NCBI RefSeq assembly: GCF_000204055.1
Contig: NW_006768779.1
Coordinates: forward strand, 1,023,283 to 1,087,282
Length of the DNA stretch: 64,000 bases
Origin: Melampsora larici-populina 98AG31
Taxonomy: Eukaryota; Basidiomycota; Pucciniomycetes; Pucciniales; Melampsoraceae
Reading direction: 5' to 3'
Shown: one piece after another, positions 23,764 through 33,448 of the stretch
Layout: each line of letters opens with the position of its first letter
Numbering within the stretch: position 1 is the first letter of the stretch
Notes under the pieces: model-generated
What the model was told of the DNA's origin: nothing
Databases searched by the model: none
The model's input: only the letters and a program-made list of their open reading frames with translations
Translations under genes and position numbers: made by a program

Positions 23764-24985
23764 CTACCTGTTCACCACAGGTTTGATGTCAACCTTGCTG
23801 GCCTGTGTGTCGATTTCGTTATGTACTTGGTCGGGGGAGTCTGTTAAATCGATCATGATGGCGTTCGGTGGTGTGGCAGGAGGGGCACCCTCCTGTGAGA
23901 TGGAGAGGCTGGGGACGGGTGTAGTCTGGCTCTGTATACTGTCTAACCCGGTCGTGGTAGTTGGTTGAGCTTGGAGTTCAGCTTTGGTATTGGCATTTTG
24001 TGTTGGTTCTGTGCCAGCACGGGTTAGTCGGCCCGTCGAGGTACTTTCCGAACCGGTTCTGGGGGAAGAGGGCAGGTCGCAGATTGGGGGTAATTCCATT
24101 GATGATATAAAGGCAGAGACGGGGGATTTTGATGGGGAAGCCTTGGTAGACGAGGGAAGGGCACTCAGCGGGACTTCGACCGAAGGGAGTCGCACCACGA
24201 TTGTTCGTTGGTGGGCTGAGAAGCAATGCGGGTAACTGTCTAGGGTATCGCGCTACATGTGCAAAAGCAAGGTCAGTTATGTCTCAATGGTCAATCAGGC
24301 TCATTCGGTGGCCAAACCTTACCCATGCAGTGATCTTCTCATCCCAAAAGATAATTGCTCGATTCCAATTGGGCCCATTGGCTGACTGCAGCGCTTGCAC
24401 CAAAAGAGGACTTTCCCCAAAACAAGCTTTTGGCCAAAACGGAAACAACACAGTGATTGTCTTAGGTTTTACTTCCTGCGGTTTTTTCCATGGTGTTCAG
24501 CGCAGTGAAATGAGTGAAACGGTATCCAAGTTGATACCGTGAAGGTCAGCACTCACATTCAGCCATAATTCAATCATCACTAGCTTGCTCTCATCGATGA
24601 GACTCGCGGCCTGACGTTGGGCGGCTTCATCTCGTTGCTCGCGATGGTTCTGGAACATTGCCATCGCTTCTTGCGGCACACGTCGTCCAAGAGAGTTTGA
24701 GGTTTGGGCCCATTGGTGATGGCGAGCCTGTGATGCCGTACCTTTAGATTTGCCTCGGGGTGTGGGCTCATTAAGAGCGTGGACGCTCGAATGAGCCATG
24801 CGATTGACCAGTGGGTCAGGAATATCCAAAGGAGTGGAGCTGCGAGTCGGGCGAGGGTGTTTTCGGCAAAGCGGGGTGCCGTATTGTAGACAGCACTACA
24901 ACGTGGGTTAAACGATCAAAGTCAGTATGCAGTGGTTAGTTAAAGATTATGAACTTACTCCGAGGCAATACTGGGAGAGGCAGTC
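23764..24985 (-). pseudogene. Cysteine-motif gene, exons downstream of the gypsy insertion
   Basis: Continuation of the gene whose 5' part is at 33444-34003. Exon remainder 24985-24959, then exons 24895-24557, 24475-24323 and 24252 to about 23766; three introns (63, 81 and 70 bp) with GTAAGT, GTGAGT and GTAAGG donors and YAG acceptors, all phase 0. Exon 2 carries CCLQYGTPLCRKH and a basic segment followed by a helical Gln/Glu/Arg region. Exon 3 is KPKTITVLFPFWPKACFGE..., a compact hydrophobic block. Exon 4 begins with HCFSAHQRTIVVRL and becomes Ser/Thr/Pro-rich, ending near IMIDLTDSPDQ, which resembles a SUMO-interacting motif (inference). Cut off from its promoter by the element, it is probably not expressed as a full protein. 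Family not recognised. Confidence 0.62.
24981..24985. repeat. Target-site duplication (left) of gypsy element 1
   Basis: CAGTC directly precedes the LTR terminus TGTCAACAAG; the same five bases follow the other end at 33444-33448. Confidence 0.92.
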
Positions 24986-25819
24986 TGTCAACAAGCACGG
25001 TATTCCTACCGTCAAGTTAATCACAAAACCCAAACTAAGGCCTTCAGATAATATAGAAATAAGCGGAACTAAATGAGTTTGAGGCGTGGACAACACTAAC
25101 CAAGATGGATTAAAGGATTCTTTAACAGAAGTTGGAATGTAGTGGATGCTGTGGAACTGATTAAGCTGGAAAGCTATTTAGTTGGTTTTATTATTCTACT
25201 AAAAGATGAAGAAAACAAAATGGAACAAAGGAGAAACAAGCCGGGTTTTATACCCTCATCAGTCTTTACCACGCTTACAAGAGAACACTTCGCACATAGT
25301 ATCTTGAGTTACGTATTTCACGGAGTTCCGCTATTATATGACAGAAATGAATCCCGATTGAGCCCAGCACTCCCTTCGCCAAGAGTCGTCCCATAATACA
25401 ATTATGTAATCCATCCGTCGGATTGTAAACTGCCCCAGACCAGAAGACTAGCAGCTCCCACTTGCTAGTCAGATAGGTTTTGGATTTCAATGGAACTCGA
25501 AGAGGGTTCCCAATCCTTTCGAGAGCCAAGAACTGGGGTAGTCTACGTTCCTCAAGATTTCATAACATCATTGATTAATTCAAGATCTCTCGCACGAGTT
25601 CGATGAATTTAAATGATCCAGTTATGTAATAAAGGAAAAAGAAAATAGATAGAATATCAAGAAAGAAATAGAAGAATTGATCTTTGAGAGAAACTAATAA
25701 AGAAAAGGAGTGATGAATAGAAATGAATATAACTCGTTCAATGTTCTTAAGTCATGTAGATAACTGTTACTTGTTAGCTAAGAGGTAAGTTGTCTAGGCA
25801 ACTTATGCCCTCGCTGACA
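24986..25819 (-). repeat. 3' LTR of gypsy element 1
   Basis: 834 bp, preceded on its sense strand by the tract CTGAGGGAG. Nearly identical to 32581-33443, but with one copy of the 29-bp unit that is doubled there. The 84-codon frame inside it occurs in both LTRs and is not a gene. Confidence 0.93.
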
Positions 25820-25856
25820 CTCCCTCAGACAAAAAAAACCGAAAAAAATGTCTACA

Positions 25857-26417
25857 TCATTTTTTTACCAGTTTTTCCTCTCTCGCCTCCTTCCTGAATC
25901 GTCTCAGTAGGGTGGTTCCGTTAGGAATTTCGTCTTCATGGACCCACCGCGCCAAGTCCGGTGACCGGTTTTTAAAAGAGACAAGGAATTGCCTTACTTT
26001 TTTATTACCTTTAGTCACTACTCGTTGTTGTAATACTCGTTGTATCACACCTTCCTCTTCCGTTAATTCCGGAGTCGCTTTTTTGTTTACCGTTCTCCTC
26101 GGGAATTTATCGGAATCGGAGGAGATATACAACTTCATCAGCGACACTGGGAATACCGGATGTCGCCGAGAATAAGCCCCCTGTAAATCCAGCTCAGCTG
26201 CATTTGTTCCTACCATCTTAACAATCGTGAATGGTCCTATAAAAGGGTCTTTTAATTTTGGATTGCCATTCAGATTATTAAAATGGACAGTCGACAATAG
26301 TACTTGATCTCCTGCTTTAAAAGGCGGAACAGTATGTGTTTTGTCCCATCGCTGTTTTTCATACATAAAGGCCTTTGTAATGCAATCGGCGGCATGTAAT
26401 CGCGCAAGTTCCTGCAT
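25857..26417 (-). CDS. C-terminal part of gypsy Pol (integrase tail with chromodomain-like region)
   Basis: In the same frame as the pol reading frame and separated from it by a TAG at 26423-26421 and one codon. Its first part (KAGDQVLLSTVHFNN...KLKDPFIGPFTIVKMVGTNAAELDL) is the usual GPY/F-type C-terminal integrase region. The last ~60 residues (EEGVIQRVLQQRVV...RQFLVSFKNRSPDLARWV) resemble a chromodomain. It is not an independent gene: the ATG at 26417 is simply the first Met after the stop. Confidence 0.85.
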   Translation of the reverse strand: MQELARLHAADCITKAFMYEKQRWDKTHTVPPFKAGDQVLLSTVHFNNLNGNPKLKDPFIGPFTIVKMVGTNAAELDLQGAYSRRHPVFPVSLMKLYISSDSDKFPRRTVNKKATPELTEEEGVIQRVLQQRVVTKGNKKVRQFLVSFKNRSPDLARWVHEDEIPNGTTLLRRFRKEAREEKLVKK

Positions 26418-26420
26418 ATG

Positions 26421-29048
26421 CTAAAAGTTTCCCGCAGATGGGTGAACATCCAGCTTTCCTAACTTCTTATTTGTTAGCATCCGCGGATTTTGAGGTATAT
26501 ACCCCCTTTCCAGTTCGAACGGGGTTCTACCCGTACTAGCATGGACACTGCTGTTATAAGCAAACTCCAAGCCTGGCAAGAGTGATACCCAGTCATGTGT
26601 GCATCCTTCACTGTCTTTATACAGCAGGCCGAATGCACAATATCGCCTTATCAAATCTTCCATTGTCTGAATGGTTCTCTCCGCGAGTCCATCCGTTTGG
26701 GGATGGTGTGCCGTTGACAGCTTAAGATCACATCCGGCTATCCGCATTAAGGAGGTCCAAAATTCCGACGTGAATTTTGGGTCCCGGTCGCTAATAATAG
26801 CCGATGGCAATCCACACTCATTCAACGCACTCTTCCACCATAAATGGGCGAGTCCTTTCGCATCAATGTCTTTATGACATGGTACGAATTTCGCTTTTTT
26901 CGACAAGCGACATACGATTACCAGCGCTGAATTATAAGAAACATTGCCTGCTGGTGGCAAGCCAGTCACAAAGTCCATATTTATAATTTCCCATGGCTTT
27001 GTTGGCTTTTGTATTTCCTGTAGTAATCCAAACGTCTTTCCCGTTTTTTTGTTGCCTCGCTGGCAAGTGTCGCAGGAACTGATGTACTCAATTACATCCT
27101 GGTTGTAATTCAACCACCATGCAGTGTTCTTCACCCGGTTCAACGTCTTATCCAGACTAAAATGACCAGCGAGTATATCATCATGGCAGAGCTTCATAAT
27201 CTGCTCCTTCATGCTTTCGTGAATAACCAAGCAATGAGACCCCTGCTTACGGTAGTATAGGAGATCATCTTCATAGATAAATTGTCCTTGGTTGAACATT
27301 TTCTTCCAAGGCTCATCCAATGAACATACGATTTCATTATTCGTATTCCCATCAGGCTTTTTCAACAGCATTACGATTTTCCTCATGTTGGGACACAGAG
27401 CACATCCCTCTGCAACACTCCAGTAGAATTCGCTTTCTAAGTCCACAATATGCAGTCCAAATACCTCTGTGTCATCATCCGGTGCAACGCACGCTGGATT
27501 GTCAGGAGTATTAGGCATCGGGTTGCGCGACAAGCAGTCAGCGTTTTGGTGTTTATCACCCGCGCGGTGGCTAATAGTCATCCGTCCCCTGTACTCTTGG
27601 ATAGCTATTTGCCACCGAAACATGTGCCTGTTCGGTGTTTTCATTCCCAGTAAACTTTTTACTGCCAAACAATCTGTTACCACTTCAAACGTGCTACCAT
27701 CTAGGTAATAATGTAACTTTTCTAATGCCCACACCACTGCCAGGCACTCGAGCTGAGTCGCTCCATACCGCAGTTCGCCATTTCGCAAGGATCGCGAGAT
27801 GAAGCATATTGGAACCTCAACCTCCTTTCCTTCAACAACCTGTTTCTGATGTAAGGCCGCCCCTAATCCTACGAAACTCGCATCGGTGTAGACAATAAAT
27901 GGCTTATCAAAGTCAGGTAGTGATAACGATGGCGCCTCTTGCAGCATCTGCTTCAGGTTATCAAAAGCTCGTTGCCGCTCTTCCGTCCACTCGAAGGCTT
28001 CATTTCGTCGAATTAATCGAGTCAGGGAGAGCGCAACTAGCTGGTAGTTCTTAAGATATTGCCTATAATACCCACACATACCCAGGAAGCTCTGCACTTC
28101 CTTAACCGTGCGTGGGGGTTGTATATGACTAATCGCTTTCACTTTATTGTCGTCAACCGACATCAATATACCAGACACTATGTGACCTAGCACCTTTGTT
28201 GATTTAAACGCGAAATGGCATTTCTTAAAGGCGAGCGTTAGATTTATTTGTTCGAGTTTTGTAAAAACTCGCCGAAGATGTTCCACATGTTCTTCGGTGT
28301 TTCTCGAGTGAATGATAATATCATCAATATATATTGTCATCCACCCCTCGCGGATTTCCTTACTAAAGGTTTTATCCATTGTCCGTTGGAACACCGACGG
28401 TCCATTCTTGGGACCAAAGGGCATCCTCAAGTATCGATACATCCCACAGTGAGTTATAATTATTAGATAATTACTAGCTCGTTCCGTGTTCTTAAACTGG
28501 TGGTATCCTTTATACCCGTCCAATAACGATATCCTGGTTGCACCTTTCAGACCATGTAATATCGCATCAATCCTCGGCATACCATACACATCGGAGACCG
28601 TGTAATCATTCAGGGCCCGAAAATCGCCACACATCCTCTTCTTGCCATTCTGATATTGTATAATCACAGGCGAGATGACACAGTCTCGAGGCGTGCGGTC
28701 GATTTCCTCAATCACCCCCAAATCTAGCAGCTCCTGTATGCTGTCCTCGATATCTTTTCGTTTATGTGGACTACAAGGGTATGCTTTCTTCTTCAAGCTA
28801 GTGGGCATTTTATCTCCATCGATATTCAGGTTTATATCGAATTCATCCACCGACACCTCTCCAAGTTGTCGTTTGCCATGAGCAAACACCATTGGAAAAT
28901 CCCGAATCACCTTAGATAACAACGTCTTATCTTCAGCGGGTAGCTCAGTATCCCATGTTGCTTCTGAAAACGCTTTTTCAAACGTGTCAGGTTCTGGTGT
29001 TGGTATACCACGTATCTCGGTATTTTTCCTTTTTATCTCCGTCTCCAT
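26421..29048 (-). CDS. Ty3/gypsy Pol: reverse transcriptase, RNase H, integrase
   Basis: 875 codons to the TAG. RT: LLDGYKGYHQ (Asp177) and YIDD at 240-243. RNase H: YTDASF (Asp389), Glu434, VVTDC (Asp459). Integrase: zinc domain H622, H629, C659, C662, then catalytic D692 (MDFVTG), D754 (SDRDPKF) and E790 (HPQTDGLAE). All key residues are present. The RT-RNaseH-IN order defines Ty3/gypsy. It overlaps the gag-protease frame by 62 nt in the +1 register, so expression needs a frameshift or reinitiation. It ends prematurely before the integrase tail. No promoter of its own is expected; transcription starts in the LTR at 32581-33443. Confidence 0.93.
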   Translation of the reverse strand: METEIKRKNTEIRGIPTPEPDTFEKAFSEATWDTELPAEDKTLLSKVIRDFPMVFAHGKRQLGEVSVDEFDINLNIDGDKMPTSLKKKAYPCSPHKRKDIEDSIQELLDLGVIEEIDRTPRDCVISPVIIQYQNGKKRMCGDFRALNDYTVSDVYGMPRIDAILHGLKGATRISLLDGYKGYHQFKNTERASNYLIIITHCGMYRYLRMPFGPKNGPSVFQRTMDKTFSKEIREGWMTIYIDDIIIHSRNTEEHVEHLRRVFTKLEQINLTLAFKKCHFAFKSTKVLGHIVSGILMSVDDNKVKAISHIQPPRTVKEVQSFLGMCGYYRQYLKNYQLVALSLTRLIRRNEAFEWTEERQRAFDNLKQMLQEAPSLSLPDFDKPFIVYTDASFVGLGAALHQKQVVEGKEVEVPICFISRSLRNGELRYGATQLECLAVVWALEKLHYYLDGSTFEVVTDCLAVKSLLGMKTPNRHMFRWQIAIQEYRGRMTISHRAGDKHQNADCLSRNPMPNTPDNPACVAPDDDTEVFGLHIVDLESEFYWSVAEGCALCPNMRKIVMLLKKPDGNTNNEIVCSLDEPWKKMFNQGQFIYEDDLLYYRKQGSHCLVIHESMKEQIMKLCHDDILAGHFSLDKTLNRVKNTAWWLNYNQDVIEYISSCDTCQRGNKKTGKTFGLLQEIQKPTKPWEIINMDFVTGLPPAGNVSYNSALVIVCRLSKKAKFVPCHKDIDAKGLAHLWWKSALNECGLPSAIISDRDPKFTSEFWTSLMRIAGCDLKLSTAHHPQTDGLAERTIQTMEDLIRRYCAFGLLYKDSEGCTHDWVSLLPGLEFAYNSSVHASTGRTPFELERGYIPQNPRMLTNKKLGKLDVHPSAGNF

Positions 29049-32000
29049 CGACAGCAGTTACTTGCTGTGCAGGGATGCTTTTATCATATGTCAAGGCAAA
29101 CTTTCGTTTCAAGTTATTACCCAACGTGAAGTATTTATCACAAAGATGAAGTCGCATCCCATATAATAACATGTTATTATTTCCCACAATAAAATATTGC
29201 GGAAGTCCCTCATTATCCATTACTACGAACTTCATTACCGCCCGGATGTTACCCCTCTCGTGCCCAAACACCACATTTGCAACATAAGTTCCAATAGGTT
29301 TGAGCACCGAGCCGTAACCCTTCCATTTCCCGGTGTCTTCATTTACCAAGTTATTTCTCCATTCCGGATCAACCTTTCGTAAATAGGCACTGGACACAAC
29401 ACTTCCGCCTGCCCCAGAATCTAGCACAATTGTGACCTCATTCTGGTGTACCATGGCTGTGCACCTCGCCGGGCATACGCCTATCACCTCACTTGGTGTT
29501 CGTACATATTCGGCTTCTTGTACATCGCGTAATTGCCCTAAATTGTCTGTTAGGAAATGTCCATGTAATATCTCTGTTTCCAGGATCATTACATCTGTAT
29601 CGTTTCCCTGGATAGCATCATTTTCTACCAACTCCTCGTCTTCTCCCGAATATACGGATGACTCATCGTCTTCTTCGTCAATATTCAAGACTTTATTACA
29701 CGTATGTCCCGGAGCCCAAGGACCCTTGCATCTATGACAGGTCTTATTCCTAATCCTGTCTTTTGATTCTCCTACCAACGGAATGGTAACTTTCTTCTTT
29801 TCTATACTACTCTCGTCCTTTCTCACGACAGTGGTATTGTTAGAAGTATCATTTCTCCATACCCGTCGTCCTGTATTCATGCTCGGTCTATTGACATCTT
29901 TCTGATTCGTCAATATCCTCTCACACGTCTTCAAGTATTTGGATATGTCATCCATACCCTTAGTGCTAATGCTAATCGTGTCTCGTACCTCAGCCGGCAG
30001 TTTCATCAAGATGTGTTCTTTTATATCTTCATTACTCGCTGATGGATATACTGATTCAATTTTCCTATGCATAGCCGTAAGAAATTGAATAATATCCTGC
30101 TCATTATACAAAAACTTCATCTGATGTAACAACGTTAATTGTCGTTGCCTCCATACCGGTCCGCCAAATTTCTTTGCTATCAGCCCTTTCCAGTGCTCCC
30201 ATCCTTGCTTTTTATGTTGCTTATTCACGGCACGAAACCACGTATAAGCAATACCCTTAAGCAACGATGGTAGCTTCGAAACAATCTCAGAATCAGGCAT
30301 ACCGTGTGAATCCTGGAATGTATCGATTTCATCCACGAAATCTGACCAATCCTCATCCGGTTTTCCACTGAACTTCGGATAACTTTCTATTTTGGGATAG
30401 TTCCTCGGATTCGTGTATGAAGTATTAGATATTTCTGCAATATCCGAGTCCTTCTTTGACATGATGTCTTCCTGGAAAACATCCCCAACCATCGTATGAT
30501 ATGGTCTCTTTTCCTCTGTTAACCCGCGTTTTGGCATTATTGGTTGTGTTTCCAACATTACCGCTCTATTTCTATCAGCTTGTAATCTGGAAACGTTCCG
30601 TGCTACAGCATCGATATGGTCTTTCATTTCCTGAAATTGACGTGTAAACTCCACTCGTAATTCTCGAGTGCTCTGTCTCTCAATCTCCCGATCCAGAGTC
30701 AATTGCTCCATTGCCTCGCACATGTTAGCAGTGTCACGAGTCAACTCCTCCAACGCTGTACTGGTAAGATGCATCAAATTCGCAATTTCTCTCTGATCTC
30801 TACCGTACTGTTCTAATATCTCCTCAAAAGCAGCTAACTTGCTATCGAGCATACTATTAGTCTCAGTTACATCATCGATTAAGTCTCTCACCGAAATCAT
30901 TTCGTCTCTAAATGATTCTATACTTTCGACTTGAGATCTCAACTGACCATTTATTGTGTTAAAATTCACTCTCAGCATCGTCTCCAGCTCAACTAACTTT
31001 GTTAGTGCAATGTTATTTGGCGGTAACGATAGTGAATTTATATTGCTAGTGCTCGCACGCCCCCTTGATCCAACTTTCACATTAAGTGGGCTATTTGTAG
31101 TAATAGGAGTTGATACAAGGGATGTAGGAACAATACCAAGCTCAGGCCTAGACACTATAACAGAAGGAACAGGAACAATAGGAGGTATGACAGATGATTG
31201 TAACGACGGTGAAGGTACAGGTTTAGAAACTTCTTTCCCCTTCACGCTTTTCTTACTAACATCATCCCTTCCGGCACTTGGAAGTTCTCTTGCTCCGTCT
31301 CTGTTGGTTGCATAGCTACCGGTTGTAATGGGACCATCGTTCCCTTGGGATATGGGTACGATGGGTTCAGCTCGATATGTTGCGGAACTACCGGATATGG
31401 CACCTTGCGCTTGTGGGGGTAGTTCTCGACTTGTCGAGGTTGATGTCCCGTCAATGGTATGAATCCGTTGTTGGCTCTTGGAGCGGACGGTGGATTCGGA
31501 CGAGGTCTCACTTCTCTTGTGGGGTGATGGGTCCCTAGATAGGTGATCTCGGGAGCCTTGAGGATCACCAATCGAGCTTCCAAGTCGGCCACATGGCTCT
31601 TGAGTTGGAGTACCTGGCGCTCGTATGCCGTGATGGTTTCCCGAAGGACCATGATTTGATCGTCCTTGGGGTCCCTTCGGGCGAACTTCATGTCTCGAAG
31701 AGTTCGTAACCCTTCCTGACCTAAGTCCTGTGGTTATCACGGGAGGTAAGTCAAACAATCCCTTACCTCGCTTGGATATCACAGGGCCACTAACCTCCAT
31801 GGTTGCGTTATTAGCACTCGCCGACGGATCTCCGTGGGTGTAAACTAATACGTCGTCTTGGTCATCGACGATGGCTCCCGCTCCTCCCTGAGCTTCCGCA
31901 GATGTCATAGAATCGGCCATTACAGTGTCTGTCGCTGCACTTATGCCCGTTCCTGTTTTACCGTCTTTCTTACCACTAGCTTTAGTGGTAATGACGGCTG

Positions 32001-32073
32001 CAGGAGCCAGAACAGGTGCGTTGATCTCATAGTTGGACATATTTCGTCTATTGAGATCAACGTCACCAGCCAT
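28987..32073 (-). CDS. Ty3/gypsy Gag-protease of element 1
   Basis: Starts at ATG 32073, 1028 aa. A long Ser/Pro-rich N-terminal part precedes a coiled-coil region. The gag domain begins near NYPKIESYPKFSGKPDEDW and includes GIAYTWFRAV. A zinc-binding CHRCKGPWAPGHTC follows, and the aspartic protease motif VLDSGAGGSVVS lies about 120 residues before the end. An unusual feature is the fusion of protease to Gag rather than to Pol. The gag block is related to the gag-only ORF at 4128-6332. A shorter frame on the same strand at 31242-31691 is a shadow of this gene. Confidence 0.9.
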   Translation of the reverse strand: MAGDVDLNRRNMSNYEINAPVLAPAAVITTKASGKKDGKTGTGISAATDTVMADSMTSAEAQGGAGAIVDDQDDVLVYTHGDPSASANNATMEVSGPVISKRGKGLFDLPPVITTGLRSGRVTNSSRHEVRPKGPQGRSNHGPSGNHHGIRAPGTPTQEPCGRLGSSIGDPQGSRDHLSRDPSPHKRSETSSESTVRSKSQQRIHTIDGTSTSTSRELPPQAQGAISGSSATYRAEPIVPISQGNDGPITTGSYATNRDGARELPSAGRDDVSKKSVKGKEVSKPVPSPSLQSSVIPPIVPVPSVIVSRPELGIVPTSLVSTPITTNSPLNVKVGSRGRASTSNINSLSLPPNNIALTKLVELETMLRVNFNTINGQLRSQVESIESFRDEMISVRDLIDDVTETNSMLDSKLAAFEEILEQYGRDQREIANLMHLTSTALEELTRDTANMCEAMEQLTLDREIERQSTRELRVEFTRQFQEMKDHIDAVARNVSRLQADRNRAVMLETQPIMPKRGLTEEKRPYHTMVGDVFQEDIMSKKDSDIAEISNTSYTNPRNYPKIESYPKFSGKPDEDWSDFVDEIDTFQDSHGMPDSEIVSKLPSLLKGIAYTWFRAVNKQHKKQGWEHWKGLIAKKFGGPVWRQRQLTLLHQMKFLYNEQDIIQFLTAMHRKIESVYPSASNEDIKEHILMKLPAEVRDTISISTKGMDDISKYLKTCERILTNQKDVNRPSMNTGRRVWRNDTSNNTTVVRKDESSIEKKKVTIPLVGESKDRIRNKTCHRCKGPWAPGHTCNKVLNIDEEDDESSVYSGEDEELVENDAIQGNDTDVMILETEILHGHFLTDNLGQLRDVQEAEYVRTPSEVIGVCPARCTAMVHQNEVTIVLDSGAGGSVVSSAYLRKVDPEWRNNLVNEDTGKWKGYGSVLKPIGTYVANVVFGHERGNIRAVMKFVVMDNEGLPQYFIVGNNNMLLYGMRLHLCDKYFTLGNNLKRKFALTYDKSIPAQQVTAVDGDGDKKEKYRDTWYTNTRT

Positions 32074-32580
32074 TATGATGGTCGAGTTAAGCGGATGCAA
32101 AGAGTAAAAAGTATGAAGGAAAATGAAACGATCGGATTTGAAAAGGTGAATCAGTTAGTCAGTTTCTATTCGTACTTCTGTACTTATCCCCAATGAACAA
32201 ACGAACCTGTAATGTAAAAAACTGTGTTTTTCGGCTAGATGTTGTTCTAATCGAAGTTCAACAAGATCGATGGGACAAGTACTACCACAGGACAATCAGA
32301 ATCTGTCAGTTTTTATAACTAACCGATTCTCCCAAGCTCGACTTACAAGGAATCGGCTTTGGATTGTTGTTAGTGGTGAGGTGTATTACTATGACTTTCT
32401 TTAGCTGTTCGTTTCAAACCAAATATCAGTATTCGGATTCGACAAACTTTATTAGTAAGGTCGAATCGCGATTTGATCGGTTTATTATTATAACCTGCAG
32501 ATATATTGCGATGTTATAATAAGAGAACTCAATCGTGATGGTAGGTATGAATTCCTAGCAACTTCGGCCAGACCCCCAAT

Positions 32581-33443
32581 TGTCAACAAGCACGGTATTC
32601 CTACCGTCAAGTTAATCACAAAACCCAAACTAAGGCCTTCAGATAATATAGAAATAAGCGGAACTAAATGAGTTCGAGGCGTGGACAACACTAACCAAGA
32701 TGGATTAAAGGATTCTTTAACAGAAGTTGGAATGTAGTGGACGCTGTGGAACTGATTAAGCTGGAAAGCTATTTAGTTGGTTTTATTATTCTACTAAAAG
32801 ATGAAGAAAACAAAATGGAACAAAGGAGAAACAAGCCGGGTTTTATACCCTCATCAGTCTTTACCACGCTTACAAGAGAACACTTTGCACATAGTATCTT
32901 GAGTTACGTATTTCACGGAGTTCCGCTATTATATGACAGAAATGAATCCCGATTGAGCCCAGCACTCCCTTCGCCAAGAGTCGTCCCATAATACAATTAT
33001 GTAATCCATCCGTCGGATTGTAAACTGTCCCAGACCAGAAGACTAGCAGCTCCCACTTGCTAGTCAGATAGGTTTTAGATTTCAATGGAACTCGAAGAGG
33101 GTTCCCAATCCTTTCGAGAGCCAAGAACTGGGGTAGTCTACGTTCCTCAAGATTTCATAACATCATTGATTAATTCAAGATCTCTCGCACGAGTTCGATG
33201 AATTTAAATGATCCAGTTATGTAATAAAGGAAAAAGAAAATAGATAGAATATCAAGAAAGAAATAGAAGAATTTAGAATATCAAGAAAGAAATAGAAGAA
33301 TTGATCTTTGAGAGAAACTAATAAAGAAAAGGAGTGATGAATAGAAATGAATATAACTCGTTCAATGTTCTTAAGTCATGTAGATAACTGTTACTTGTTA
33401 GCTAAGAGGTAAGTTGTCTAGGCAACTTATGCCCTCGCTGACA
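32581..33443 (-). repeat. 5' LTR of gypsy element 1
   Basis: 863 bp, ending TGACA at 33443 next to the target duplication. It is 29 bp longer than the other LTR because TAGAATATCAAGAAAGAAAT... is present twice (33245-33273 and 33274-33302). Confidence 0.93.
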
Positions 33444-33448
33444 CAGTC
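33444..33448. repeat. Target-site duplication (right) of gypsy element 1
   Basis: CAGTC directly follows the TGACA terminus of the LTR. Confidence 0.92.

Larger units (their letters stand above)
24986..33443 (-). mobile_element. Full-length Ty3/gypsy LTR retrotransposon (element 1)
   Basis: 8458 bp, flanked by the 5-bp duplication CAGTC, with LTRs 24986-25819 and 32581-33443 that both end TGTCA...TGACA. Inside, on the minus strand, are gag-protease (32073-28987), pol (29048-26421) and a C-terminal pol piece (26417-25857) after one in-frame TAG. On the minus strand the first LTR is followed by ATTGGGGGTCTGGCCGAAG (primer-binding region; tRNA not identified), and CTGAGGGAG precedes the second LTR (polypurine tract). 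I count five substitutions plus one 29-bp duplication between the LTRs, so insertion is fairly recent. It interrupts the first exon of the cysteine-motif gene in the same orientation. Confidence 0.95.

Noticed and set aside
25142..25396. 84-codon frame, repeated at 32737-32991
   Set aside because: It lies inside both LTRs of gypsy element 1, so it is duplicated LTR sequence, not a gene.
31242..31691. 149-codon minus-strand frame
   Set aside because: It overlaps the gag-protease frame of element 1 on the same strand in another register and shows no domain.
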